Shown here in pieces: positions 52,558 through 60,954 of a DNA stretch of 64,000 nt. Within the stretch, counting starts at the first letter, position 1; every line of letters begins with the position of its first letter. The position numbers and the translations under genes were made by a program. The stretch comes from Myxococcota bacterium (GTDB taxonomy: Bacteria; Myxococcota_A; UBA796). The notes beneath the pieces are model-generated. The model did not search any database. It worked only from the letters and a program-made list of their open reading frames with translations, and was not told the DNA's origin. Location: NCBI GenBank assembly GCA_029251165.1, contig JAQXDW010000007.1, positions 226,845 through 290,844 of the forward strand, read 5' to 3'.

Positions 52558-54474
52558 GTGGTCAAGCTGCCCAAGTCCTTCCTGATTCTCTCATTTGGCG
52601 CTGCAATGGGGCTGATGAATTGCGCTGCACGCCGCCCGCCGCTGCTGACCCCGCCGCTCATCGAGACCGCTGTCGAGACCGCGGCCACTGACCGCGCCAG
52701 CGCAATCACGATGCTGGAGTCCGCACTCCGCGACAATCCCGATGCGACCACGGAGCCATGGCTGCTGCTGTGGGCTGGAGAGCAGCGGCGCCTGAGCGGA
52801 GACGATGCCGCAGCTCGGAGCTGGTTTGAGCAGGTCGCTGACCGCTACGCAACCCACCCCCTGAAGGAACCAGCCATGCTCGGGATGGCGGTCATCGATG
52901 CCGGAGATTCTCCCTCAGGAAACACCCTGGCGACCCTTCAATTGCTGGGCGAGAGCGGCGTTCCCGACAGCCTCAATGCGGATCGCTACCGCATCCTCGC
53001 GCGCATCGCTGCCGACGAGGGCAGCACCTCAGGACGTGTTCGCGAGCTGGTCAAGAAGGCCGTGGCCTACGCGGAGAGCGACGACACCGTCAAGATCCGG
53101 GTCCATGCGACCCTCGGCGACCTTCTCTCCGAAGAACAGACCACCAACCTCACCAGTGTTGACCTCACTGCGGTCACCGACAGCCTCGGGGCCCAGGAGC
53201 AGCTCCAGTTCCAGATCAAGTCCGCCATGACCAATGACAGCTTCGAGGATGCCATCGCGCTGGCACGGCGCTACCTCGAGCTGTGGCCAGAGACCGAGCG
53301 AACGTCAGAGATGGAGTACACCATCAAGCGCGCGGAGGCTGGAGACGTGGTCCAGCCCGGCAAGGTCGGTGTACTGCTCCCGATGTCCGGGCGGTACGCC
53401 CCTGCAGCGACCCGGTTCAAGCAGAGCATCGAGATGGCCAACCGCCGCGAGGGTGGTCCGCTCGAGCTGACCTTTGCTGACACCGGCGGCAGCACCGAGC
53501 AGACCATCGCCGAGCTGGAGCGCCTGGTGCTGGAGGAGGGCTGCGTAGCGCTCCTCGGACCGCTGCTCAAAGAAGGCGTGATGCCTGCTGCTGAGGCCGC
53601 TCAGGCCCTCAACGTGCCGATGATCGCGCTGTCCCAGTCTCAGGATCCGACGGCAGCTGGGGAGTACATCTATCGCGGCTTTCTGCCCCTCCAGCAGCAG
53701 GTCGAGGCACTCGTGGAGCATGCCGTCACCGATCGGGGCTTTACCCGCTTTGCCATCCTCTACCCAGAGAACGACTACGGCCAGGGCGCCCGAGATATCT
53801 TTACCGAGGTCGCCACAGCCCGAGGAGCAACCGTGGTTCGGCGGCAGTCCTACGATCCCGGCGCCAGCGTCTTCCTCGACGCGGCTCGCCAGCTCGGCGG
53901 AAAGAGCAAAGCCTCCGGAGGCTCTGGCGAGGCATCCAATCCGCCAACCATCGACTACGACGCCCTGTTCATTCCCGACAACCACCAGCGGGTGGCCCTG
54001 GTCGCCAGCGCCCTGGCATACGAAGAATTCCCGGTCGGAACCTTTCGTCCCGGACGCGTCCGTGGTCTGCCGCTGCTGGGGCTCAATGCCTGGAACAACC
54101 CCCTCCTTGTGGAGTCTGGCGGGCAGTACACCCAGGGCTCGGTCTTCGTCGACGCCTTCCTCTCCACTTCCAGCGACCCACACACCGCTGCGTTTGTCTC
54201 CAGCTATAAGGCTGAGTATAGGCGGGAGCCCAGTGTGATTGATGCGGTGACCTTCGACGCCACTCGGCTGCTGGCCCAGGCTGTCGCAGCCAGCGATGGC
54301 TCTCGGGACTCGGTTCGGGACTCGCTGGGTGGAATCCAGCTGAAAGATCCAGTCGGCGCAGGCTCACACTTCGGTGCCGATCGAGAGGTCAGCCGCGAGC
54401 TGCTCATCCTCACCGTCACTGCCAGCGGCATCCGAGCATGGAAGTCGCCCAATGAGGGCGAGGCGCCGCAGTAG
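52558..54474 (+). CDS. Lipoprotein with TPR-like and periplasmic-binding domains (LpoA-like)
   Basis: I choose the GTG at 52558, which has GGAGA just upstream and gives a leader with a lipobox (GAAMGLMNCAARR); longer frames overlap the end of dnaJ. The 638-residue product has a helical repeat N-terminal half (~30-250: TEPWLLLWAGEQRRLSGDDAAARSWFEQV) and a type I periplasmic-binding-protein domain (~275-630: GKVGVLLPMSGRYAPAATRFKQSIEMAN; VALLGPLLKEGVMPAAEAAQALNVPMIALSQ; FAILYPENDYGQGARDIF). That combination matches LpoA/LppC, the outer-membrane activator of penicillin-binding protein 1A, or a branched-chain-amino-acid receptor-like sensor. A cell-wall role is therefore plausible but unproven. 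Confidence 0.8.
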   Translation: MVKLPKSFLILSFGAAMGLMNCAARRPPLLTPPLIETAVETAATDRASAITMLESALRDNPDATTEPWLLLWAGEQRRLSGDDAAARSWFEQVADRYATHPLKEPAMLGMAVIDAGDSPSGNTLATLQLLGESGVPDSLNADRYRILARIAADEGSTSGRVRELVKKAVAYAESDDTVKIRVHATLGDLLSEEQTTNLTSVDLTAVTDSLGAQEQLQFQIKSAMTNDSFEDAIALARRYLELWPETERTSEMEYTIKRAEAGDVVQPGKVGVLLPMSGRYAPAATRFKQSIEMANRREGGPLELTFADTGGSTEQTIAELERLVLEEGCVALLGPLLKEGVMPAAEAAQALNVPMIALSQSQDPTAAGEYIYRGFLPLQQQVEALVEHAVTDRGFTRFAILYPENDYGQGARDIFTEVATARGATVVRRQSYDPGASVFLDAARQLGGKSKASGGSGEASNPPTIDYDALFIPDNHQRVALVASALAYEEFPVGTFRPGRVRGLPLLGLNAWNNPLLVESGGQYTQGSVFVDAFLSTSSDPHTAAFVSSYKAEYRREPSVIDAVTFDATRLLAQAVAASDGSRDSVRDSLGGIQLKDPVGAGSHFGADREVSRELLILTVTASGIRAWKSPNEGEAPQ

Positions 54475-54484
54475 CGGCACGCAA

Positions 54485-55402
54485 ATGAGCACCGAGTCCC
54501 GCATCATCGCCCGCCTGCTGGGGGAGAGCCCCCCTGCACCACCCGCCGGCCCCGGAGACGATGCCGCGCTGGTCCCGGGCGATGTCGCCGTCTCTGTGGA
54601 CACCATGATCGAGGGGGTCCACTTTGATGAGCGTCTCTCAGCGGCAGACGTCGGCTGGAAGCTGGTCGCAGTCAACAGCAGCGACATCGGAGCCTGCGGT
54701 CGCTTGCCGGACTGGTCGCTCCTGGCGCTGTCCCTTCCCCGTCCGCTGGATGACGACTGGCTGGATGGGTTCGCTGCGGGACTGCATGCCGCTCTGACAC
54801 ACTTCGGTGTGCGGCTCATCGGCGGAGACACCACCACCAGCCCCGGCCCCATCTCTGCGACCCTCACAATCGCCAGCAAGCCAGGAGGACCGTTCATTAC
54901 CCGCAGCGGCGGACAGGCTGGAGACCACGTCTGGGTGACTGGCACCCTCGGCGACTCTGCCGCGGGCTTCCTCCACGGCACCCCCGCTGGATTGGCTTGG
55001 CTGAGGCGTCCGCAGCCACCGGTTGCGCTTGGTGCAGCACTGGGTGCTTCTGGACTGGTGACCGCAATGATGGATCTCTCCGACGGACTGATGTGTGATC
55101 TGAAGAGACTGTGTGAAGCCAGCGACGTCGGCGCGCTGATCCAGCCCGAGCAGCTTCCCGTCGGACCGGCGTTAGCGGGAGTCTCTGAGGTGCTTCCGCT
55201 CCAGGTCGCCTTCGGCGAGGACTACCAGCTCCTGCTCTGTGCCCCGCCATCAAGCGATTCTGCGCTGAATCGACTGGCACAATCCCATCGCATCTCCTTG
55301 ACCAACATCGGTACACTGACCGCTGAACGCGACGTTATGCTGCGTTCAAAACCATGGCCTAAGGCTTACTTCTCTCACTTTGAGTCGAGCCAGGTTTGTT
55401 GA
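54485..55402 (+). CDS. thiL: Thiamine-monophosphate kinase
   Basis: ThiL phosphorylates thiamine monophosphate to thiamine diphosphate. I use the ATG at 54485 (MSTESRIIARLLG), ten bases after the preceding stop; longer frames lie within the lipoprotein gene. The 305 residues show the AIR-synthase-like fold with GPGDDAALVPG, VSVDTMIEGVHF, DVGWKLVAVNSSDIGACG, LIGGDTTTSPG, DLSDGLMCDLKRLCEASDVGA and FGEDYQLLL, the metal and nucleotide sites of ThiL. Cytoplasmic, essential for cofactor supply in most bacteria that make thiamine. It ends 316 bp before the second dnaK. Confidence 0.92.
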   Translation: MSTESRIIARLLGESPPAPPAGPGDDAALVPGDVAVSVDTMIEGVHFDERLSAADVGWKLVAVNSSDIGACGRLPDWSLLALSLPRPLDDDWLDGFAAGLHAALTHFGVRLIGGDTTTSPGPISATLTIASKPGGPFITRSGGQAGDHVWVTGTLGDSAAGFLHGTPAGLAWLRRPQPPVALGAALGASGLVTAMMDLSDGLMCDLKRLCEASDVGALIQPEQLPVGPALAGVSEVLPLQVAFGEDYQLLLCAPPSSDSALNRLAQSHRISLTNIGTLTAERDVMLRSKPWPKAYFSHFESSQVC

Positions 55403-55718
55403 GCGCAGCCAACGGCTGACAACACCACCGGCTCCCCTTCCGCTACAGTGAGTCGTAGTTTGGTTAAGTGGCTTGCACGCTGTCCAGACCATGCTTAGGC
55501 AAGCTTTCGCTTCAGCACCTGCTGGGGCTCAAATCATCCATCAGAACCTACCGGACGATTCCATCTCACCGAGCAAACCCGACAGCTTCAAGCCCGCGCT
55601 GAACGTCATCGTGCATACCGGCACGATGACCTCAACAGGCGCAGAGGATTGCGCTGACGGGAGAAACCGGAGTGCTGTGAATCTGCTCGGTAGGTGGCTG
55701 CTCAGGTAAAGGCTTCCA
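55403..55718 (+). other. 316-bp intergenic region before the second dnaK
   Basis: No gene, tRNA or convincing terminator was seen. There is a weak short stem (CAGCC-AAC-GGCTG) near 55407-55419. A TTGG...TTGCA pair at 55460-55477 looks sigma-54-like but the GG-GC spacing is one base too long. The region probably holds the promoter of the tail-modified DnaK gene, but I could not define it. Confidence 0.5.
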
Positions 55719-57581
55719 ATGGGATTGGCGATCGGCATCGATCTGGGGACCACAAACAGCTGTGCGGCGATCATGGAGAATGGCCGCCCCAGGGTTCTCA
55801 CGTACAAAGGCGGCGACAGCACCATTCCTTCGGTGTTCGCCATCGACGACAAGGGCAACCGCCTCGTCGGAGCGGAGGCCAAGCGCCAGGCGCAGCTGAA
55901 CCCCTCAAACACGGTCATGGCTGCCAAGCGGCTCATCGGCCGGAATTTCCACAGCAAGACCATCGACAAGGTCCGGCAGATCTTCACCTACGAGATGCTG
56001 GAGGGCGACAACGCCGAGGTCCTCATCAAGGTCAAGGGGCAGGTCTTTACCCTTGAGCAGATCTCCGCTGCGATCCTTCATCGCATCAAGGAAGTCGCAG
56101 AGGACTCCCTGGGCGGAGAGGTCGACCAGGCTGTCATCACGGTGCCGGCCTACTTTAACGATCGGCAGCGTCAGGCTGTTCGAAATGCCGGCAAGCTCGC
56201 CGGTCTCCAGGTCCTGCGGATTCTCAACGAGCCCACCGCAGCAGCCCTGGCCTACGGTCGCGGGAAGAACCTCTCCCAGCGGGTCGCGGTCTACGACCTC
56301 GGAGGCGGAACCTTCGACATCTCCGTCATCGACATCAAGGACCGAATCTTCGAGGTCATCGCGACCGGCGGAGACACCTTCCTCGGCGGTGTGGACTTTG
56401 ACGATCAGCTGATGCAGTTCGTCCTGGAGAAATTCCACACGGACCACAGCGTCGATCTCGCCTGGGACCGGGTCGCCATTCAGCGCATCCGAGATGCTGC
56501 TGAGACGGCCAAGATCGAGCTCTCTTCGGTCAAGCAGACCCGCATCCACATTCCCTACATCACCAAGAGCAACGGCGTACCGCTTGACGTCGATGTCACG
56601 ATCAGTCGGGCAGACCTGGAGAACCTCTGTAACGAGCTCGTCCAGCGCACCGTCGACACCTGCGCGCGCATCTTCAAGGAAGCCGGCACCTCGGTCGGAG
56701 AGGTCGACGAGGTCCTCCTGGTCGGCGGCCAGTCTCGGATGCCGCTGGTCCAGAGCAAGATCACGGGCTTCACCGGAAAGCCGCCCTCTAAGGGTGTGCA
56801 CCCAGACGAAGCCGTCGCCATGGGCGCGGCGATCATGGCCCACAGCCTCTCGTCGTCCTCCAGCAATGACGTCACCCTGCTCGACGTCCTTCCGATGCCC
56901 ATCGGTATCAACAAGGTCGACGGCACCATGCACGTGCTGTTCCCCAAGAACCAGCCGCTGCCGGACTACAAGACCCGCACGCTGACCACCTCAAAGAACA
57001 ACCAGCGCTCCATCATGCTGCGGCTGTACCAGGGCGAGAGCCGGATGGTCGCGGAGAACGAGCGCCTGGGAACCTTCGTGTTCTCCAACATCCGTCAGGC
57101 CCCAAAGGGACAGGTCCAGATCGAGGTCACCTTCCACATTGACTCGGAAGGAATCCTCAACCTGACGGCACGAGACAAAGAGACCAGTCAGACTGTCGAC
57201 GCCACCCTGAAGCTCGGCAAGGGCAACAAGAAGCGTCGGAAGAAGTCCAGCGCCACAGGCAGCGCAGCCGGTGCCCGCAAGTCGGCCGCGAGAAAGAAAG
57301 CCCCGCCGCCGCTCAAGCCGCCGACACCGTTCAGCATGCCGAAGTCATCGCTCGCCCAGAGCATGGCCTCCCCCAGCAAGCCCGCACCTGACACAACGGC
57401 TGCGGAGCCCGTGAGCGCAAAGCCGACTGCTCCCACAGAGAAGCATCCCTCAGAGAAGCATGCGGAAGAAGCGCCCACGACGATGCCCGATATTCGTCCG
57501 TCTCAGCGGCCGATCGAGGAGAGCAGCGGACTGCTCGCGCGCATCGTTTCCTGGTTCAAGGGACTGTTCGGCGGCACGTGA
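55719..57581 (+). CDS. DnaK paralogue with replaced lid and C-terminal amphipathic helix
   Basis: A 620-residue second Hsp70. The ATPase domain is complete ([75 protein letters not shown]) and the substrate-binding beta domain continues to ~residue 500 (FHIDSEGILNLTARDKET). The usual alpha-helical lid is absent: it is replaced by a Lys/Arg cluster (KKRRKKSS), a Pro/Ala/Ser linker and a terminal amphipathic segment, SSGLLARIVSWFKGLFGGT, that looks made to lie on a membrane or bind a partner. Myxococcus xanthus has a DnaK-like motility protein (SglK), so a specialised role is plausible; orthology is not established. It overlaps the next gene by 4 bp (GTGA). Confidence 0.88.
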   Translation: MGLAIGIDLGTTNSCAAIMENGRPRVLTYKGGDSTIPSVFAIDDKGNRLVGAEAKRQAQLNPSNTVMAAKRLIGRNFHSKTIDKVRQIFTYEMLEGDNAEVLIKVKGQVFTLEQISAAILHRIKEVAEDSLGGEVDQAVITVPAYFNDRQRQAVRNAGKLAGLQVLRILNEPTAAALAYGRGKNLSQRVAVYDLGGGTFDISVIDIKDRIFEVIATGGDTFLGGVDFDDQLMQFVLEKFHTDHSVDLAWDRVAIQRIRDAAETAKIELSSVKQTRIHIPYITKSNGVPLDVDVTISRADLENLCNELVQRTVDTCARIFKEAGTSVGEVDEVLLVGGQSRMPLVQSKITGFTGKPPSKGVHPDEAVAMGAAIMAHSLSSSSSNDVTLLDVLPMPIGINKVDGTMHVLFPKNQPLPDYKTRTLTTSKNNQRSIMLRLYQGESRMVAENERLGTFVFSNIRQAPKGQVQIEVTFHIDSEGILNLTARDKETSQTVDATLKLGKGNKKRRKKSSATGSAAGARKSAARKKAPPPLKPPTPFSMPKSSLAQSMASPSKPAPDTTAAEPVSAKPTAPTEKHPSEKHAEEAPTTMPDIRPSQRPIEESSGLLARIVSWFKGLFGGT

Positions 57582-58300
57582 TGGAGCCACTCGCTCACCT
57601 TCGTGTTGTCCTCGTTCGGCCGCTGCAGTCGGGAAACATCGGCGTTGCAGCCCGTGCGCTGGCAAACCACGGCATCACGGACTTTGTCATCGTGGATCCG
57701 CCGGGATTTGACCCAGAGCTGGCACGTCGGATGGCGCCCAATGCCCACGACATCATCAACAATGCTCGATTTACAGAGACTGTCGAGGAAGCGGTGGCGG
57801 GCGCTGTGATGGTCATCGGAACAACCGGACGTCTGCGTCGATGGGACTGGCCGGTCCTCACGCCCATCCAGCTCGCAGAGCAGCTCTCGCCTCGCCCCAC
57901 GGCGATCCTGTTCGGCCCAGAAGACTCTGGTCTGTCCAACACCGATCTCGCACGCTGCCATGCCATCGTCAGCATCCCCACGGCCGAGCATCGCTCCCTG
58001 AACCTGGGTCAGGCGGTCACAGTCATCTGTGCACAGCTCCTCGCAGGGGCCGTCGCTGAGCTGGAAGAGGAGTCAGAGATCGAGCCCCTGGCAGACTCTC
58101 GCACCCAGGGGACCGCTGTTCGACTCCTGGTTCATGCGCTTCGCGGCAGCGACTACCTCCGTGGTCGCTCCGAGAAGCAGGTCTTCGGTACGCTCTACCG
58201 CCTGATCGGCCGCACGCAGCCGACCCAGCGCGAAGGCATCGCGGTGCTTGGCATGCTCCACAAGCTCAACCGACGCTTGAGGCTCATCGGAGAGGAGTGA
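57578..58300 (+). CDS. trmJ: TrmJ-like tRNA 2'-O-methyltransferase (SpoU family)
   Basis: A 240-residue SPOUT enzyme that should methylate a ribose 2'-OH on tRNA with S-adenosylmethionine. The three SpoU motifs are present: RPLQSGNIGVAARALANHG, ILFGPEDSGLSN and HRSLNLGQAVTVICAQLLAG. The GPEDSGL form and length fit TrmJ (tRNA position 32) better than TrmH or RlmB, but rRNA targets cannot be excluded. Start is GTG at 57578, overlapping the DnaK paralogue's stop, or ATG at 57581. It ends 10 bp before a convergent lipoprotein gene. Confidence 0.85.
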   Translation: MMEPLAHLRVVLVRPLQSGNIGVAARALANHGITDFVIVDPPGFDPELARRMAPNAHDIINNARFTETVEEAVAGAVMVIGTTGRLRRWDWPVLTPIQLAEQLSPRPTAILFGPEDSGLSNTDLARCHAIVSIPTAEHRSLNLGQAVTVICAQLLAGAVAELEEESEIEPLADSRTQGTAVRLLVHALRGSDYLRGRSEKQVFGTLYRLIGRTQPTQREGIAVLGMLHKLNRRLRLIGEE

Positions 58301-58310
58301 GCCCGACGCA

Positions 58311-59123
58311 TCACTCCTGGTTGTGGAGGATGTCGACAGCGATGGCGGTGCTCCAGTCATCCAGCCCCCCCACCACAGTCCCGCCCCAATTGATGGCGCT
58401 CACATCGTTGAACCGCTCGCAGTCAAGCACAGCGGTGTCGTCTGCCGCGACCGTTCCGTCTTCGTAGTTCCAGTCGATCTCCGCAGCATCAGCGGTGGTG
58501 AACTGACGGGTCTCGCTGTCGAGCTCCCCGGTCCACTGGAGGGTGCCATCGTTGGGGGCATAGGCACAGTCAAACTTCAGGCCGATGTCAGTGTCGTCTG
58601 CCGGAATCGCGATGGTGTGCTGGACCCCGACGAGATCAGTCCACTTGGCGTTGCCTGAGCTGCTGTCGCAGCCATCAGAGACGGTGAAGGTGAGGCTGCC
58701 AAAGGTCTCGCCGTCGCGGCCGTCCCGGACCTCGGCGGTCAAGGAATAAGACGACTCACTGCGGTTGGGGACGAGCCGGATGCTGGCCTGATCGCGATCC
58801 ATGATGCGAACATCGCGAAGATAGACCTCGATGAGATCCTCCTCGGCGCTGATCTCATCGATCTCCGGCTCCCCCATGGCCTCCAGCAAGACACTGGACA
58901 GGGGCGGCGAGCCCTCCTCGGATAGCGAAGACCAGGTGACGTCAGTCCGGCACAGCTCTGTGGTCATTCCAGCGATGATGAGGGCAGCGGTAATGGACGG
59001 ACCAGCAGACTCGAGGGTCTGGGTGGCCCAAGAGTCCGTGAGGCTGCTGTAGTAACGGTCAAAGCTGGGCTGACAGCCGACAAGCAGAAGCACAGGAAGC
59101 ATCTCAACAGCTCGGACGGACAT
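58311..59123 (-). CDS. Lipoprotein, unknown function
   Basis: I start at the ATG at 59123, giving a leader with a lipobox (MLPVLLLVGCQPS); upstream in-frame Mets lie inside the acylphosphatase gene. The 270-residue product is beta-rich and acidic with conserved-looking Cys at CRTDVTW, SDGCDSS, KFDCAYAP and LDCERFN, perhaps forming disulfides. The last ~70 residues carry Trp-rich strands (NWGGTVVGGLDDWSTAIAVD). Its start overlaps the 3' end of acyP by 20 bp, so it may be translated from the same transcript. No family recognised. Confidence 0.65.
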   Translation of the reverse strand: MSVRAVEMLPVLLLVGCQPSFDRYYSSLTDSWATQTLESAGPSITAALIIAGMTTELCRTDVTWSSLSEEGSPPLSSVLLEAMGEPEIDEISAEEDLIEVYLRDVRIMDRDQASIRLVPNRSESSYSLTAEVRDGRDGETFGSLTFTVSDGCDSSSGNAKWTDLVGVQHTIAIPADDTDIGLKFDCAYAPNDGTLQWTGELDSETRQFTTADAAEIDWNYEDGTVAADDTAVLDCERFNDVSAINWGGTVVGGLDDWSTAIAVDILHNQE

Positions 59124-59382
59124 GAAATCCTCCATCGAGGCCGATCGGCTCAGAGGTAAACTGATCGATCCGCTCAACGCGTGCGAGCGCGGGCCCCTGG
59201 TTGCACCATTCTACAAACGTATGTACCCGATCCGGAGGGCCTTCCGCTACGAGCTCGACGGTGCCATCAGAGCGATTGCGAACCCACCCACTCAGTGAGA
59301 GACCTGTCGCGACTTCCTGTGTGGTTGCCCGGTAGTAGACCCCCTGGACCCGTCCATGCACCACCAGATGAACCCGTGTCAT
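59104..59382 (-). CDS. acyP: Acylphosphatase
   Basis: The ATG at 59382 (MTRVHLVVHGRVQGVYYRATTQ) is chosen over a longer frame whose extra 29 residues look non-native. The 92-residue enzyme hydrolyses acyl phosphates. Both family signatures are intact: GRVQGVYYR with the catalytic Arg, and GWVRNRSDGTVEL with the catalytic Asn. Cytoplasmic housekeeping enzyme. It is divergent from the HDOD/GGDEF-like gene, with about 100 bp between starts. Confidence 0.93.
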   Translation of the reverse strand: MTRVHLVVHGRVQGVYYRATTQEVATGLSLSGWVRNRSDGTVELVAEGPPDRVHTFVEWCNQGPALARVERIDQFTSEPIGLDGGFHVRPSC

Positions 59383-59481
59383 GATTTCTCCGCAATTCGA
59401 AAACCTGTATGCCCCCCTATCCGTTCGAACGCACAATTCCGATCTGCTGGGCACCGCTCCCCATGCCAACAGGAAAAAACG

Positions 59482-60954
59482 ATGTCACCAGGTCGGAAAC
59501 GCTCGAACCAATCGAACAAACCCTTCTTCGGTGGCTTATCGCACAAGCTTCCGTCCACGGCTTCACGGTTCCATGATCCGTATGCGGCGAAGCAGAAGCC
59601 AGCAGCACCTCAGGCACCCCCGCGCAAAGAGGTAAAGTCTCTGCCCGCGGTCGGTCCGGGGCCAGCGCTCCGCAGACTCCTCACAGAAGAGATCTCCATG
59701 GAGATGCTCTGCGAGGTCGCAGAGTCCGTTCCCCGCCTCAACGGGGTGCTGCGCTACGCTGCCCGTCGCTCGTCTCCTCGGAACACCGCACAGGCAATCC
59801 TCGCGCTGGGGCAGAACGAGGTGACCGTGCTGAGCATCCTCCTGCTCACCCGGCTTCACTTTGTCGAAGCAGCCACAGGCTTCGTTCCCGATCAGATGCT
59901 TGTTCGCTGCCTCAGACGAGGGGTGATCAGCATGCAGCTCGCGCAGACCAGAGACGACCTCTCATCCGCAGATGCCTTCGTGCTCGGACTGTTCCAGGAC
60001 ATCGGAACGCTGCAGCTCTCCTGCCGGCGCCCGGATCTCGCACCAGCCCTCGAGGCACTACAGCATCATTCCGGAGAGCATCGAAGCGACGCTGAGGAGC
60101 TTCTCTCTGGTCGAGACCATGTCGAAGAGCTGCTGAGCAGCCCGCTCGGTGCCTTGCTCTCCAAGCCGCTCCGGGCCGCCATCTCCACCCACCACAGGCC
60201 CGACCATCCCCTCGCAGCGTTCACCAAGGCTGTCGACGCGGTCGCGGATGTCACCCAGGTCGGTCCCCGCTGTGAGGACAGCGCGGAGGAGAACCTCAAG
60301 GCGATCCACGCACGCTCCTCCTTGGAGGCCATCCTCAAGAGCTCCGAGGCGGAGACAGTGCGCCTCGCCAAGCTCATTCGTCTCCCGCTGCTTCAGAACA
60401 CAGCCCAGCACAAGCCCACACAGGTGGACGCGCTCTCCAGCCTCGCCAACCACAGCCAGCTCATCCGAGATCTCGAAGCAGCCCTGAGCCAGAACCAGTA
60501 TGGCCAGCAGTCGATGTCCGTCATCCTTCTGAACGTTGATCGCTTCCAGCTGCTCAACGAATTCTACGGTCATCCCGCCGGCGATCTTCTCCTCCGTACC
60601 ATCGCTGAGCGCATCAGCGATAGCACCCGTCTCAGCGACCGGCTCGGCCGCCTTGGCAGCGATGTCTTCTGCATGATCCTGCCCGACACCAACACGACGG
60701 GGGGGCAGGTGGTCGCGGAGCGCATCCGAACGATGGTGGAGCGAACGGAGGTCCCGATGGGAGATGTCCGAGCGGGCTGCTCCATCAGCCTCTGCGGCGT
60801 GACGATCTCCCCCGGCTCGACCACCGAGGCGGCTCAGCTTCTGCAGTCCCTGGAGGAAACCCTGGAGACGTCGCGCAACAAGGGCAGGAACCATGTGTAC
60901 TGGCAGCAGTCGCTGCCGAAAGACACCGCGCTCAGCCCAGCAGGGCTGCGATAG
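59482..60954 (+). CDS. HDOD protein with degenerate GGDEF domain
   Basis: The ATG at 59482 follows AGGAAAA; earlier frames run into the divergent acyP gene. The first ~60 residues are disordered and basic. Residues ~65-250 fit an HDOD domain (AILALGQNEVTVLSILLL; SADAFVLGLFQDIGTLQL), used in signalling. Residues ~340-480 are a GGDEF-type domain (VILLNVDRFQLLNEFYGHPAGDLLLRTIAERI), but the active-site loop reads LGSDVF in place of GGDEF, losing the catalytic Glu. It therefore probably binds GTP or c-di-GMP without making c-di-GMP. It converges with the next gene, overlapping it by 23 bp at the 3' ends. Confidence 0.85.
   Translation: MSPGRKRSNQSNKPFFGGLSHKLPSTASRFHDPYAAKQKPAAPQAPPRKEVKSLPAVGPGPALRRLLTEEISMEMLCEVAESVPRLNGVLRYAARRSSPRNTAQAILALGQNEVTVLSILLLTRLHFVEAATGFVPDQMLVRCLRRGVISMQLAQTRDDLSSADAFVLGLFQDIGTLQLSCRRPDLAPALEALQHHSGEHRSDAEELLSGRDHVEELLSSPLGALLSKPLRAAISTHHRPDHPLAAFTKAVDAVADVTQVGPRCEDSAEENLKAIHARSSLEAILKSSEAETVRLAKLIRLPLLQNTAQHKPTQVDALSSLANHSQLIRDLEAALSQNQYGQQSMSVILLNVDRFQLLNEFYGHPAGDLLLRTIAERISDSTRLSDRLGRLGSDVFCMILPDTNTTGGQVVAERIRTMVERTEVPMGDVRAGCSISLCGVTISPGSTTEAAQLLQSLEETLETSRNKGRNHVYWQQSLPKDTALSPAGLR

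Noticed and set aside
55460..55477. A sigma-54-like TTGG...TTGCA element upstream of the second dnaK
   Set aside because: The GG to GC spacing is 11 nt instead of 10, which normally abolishes sigma-54 recognition.
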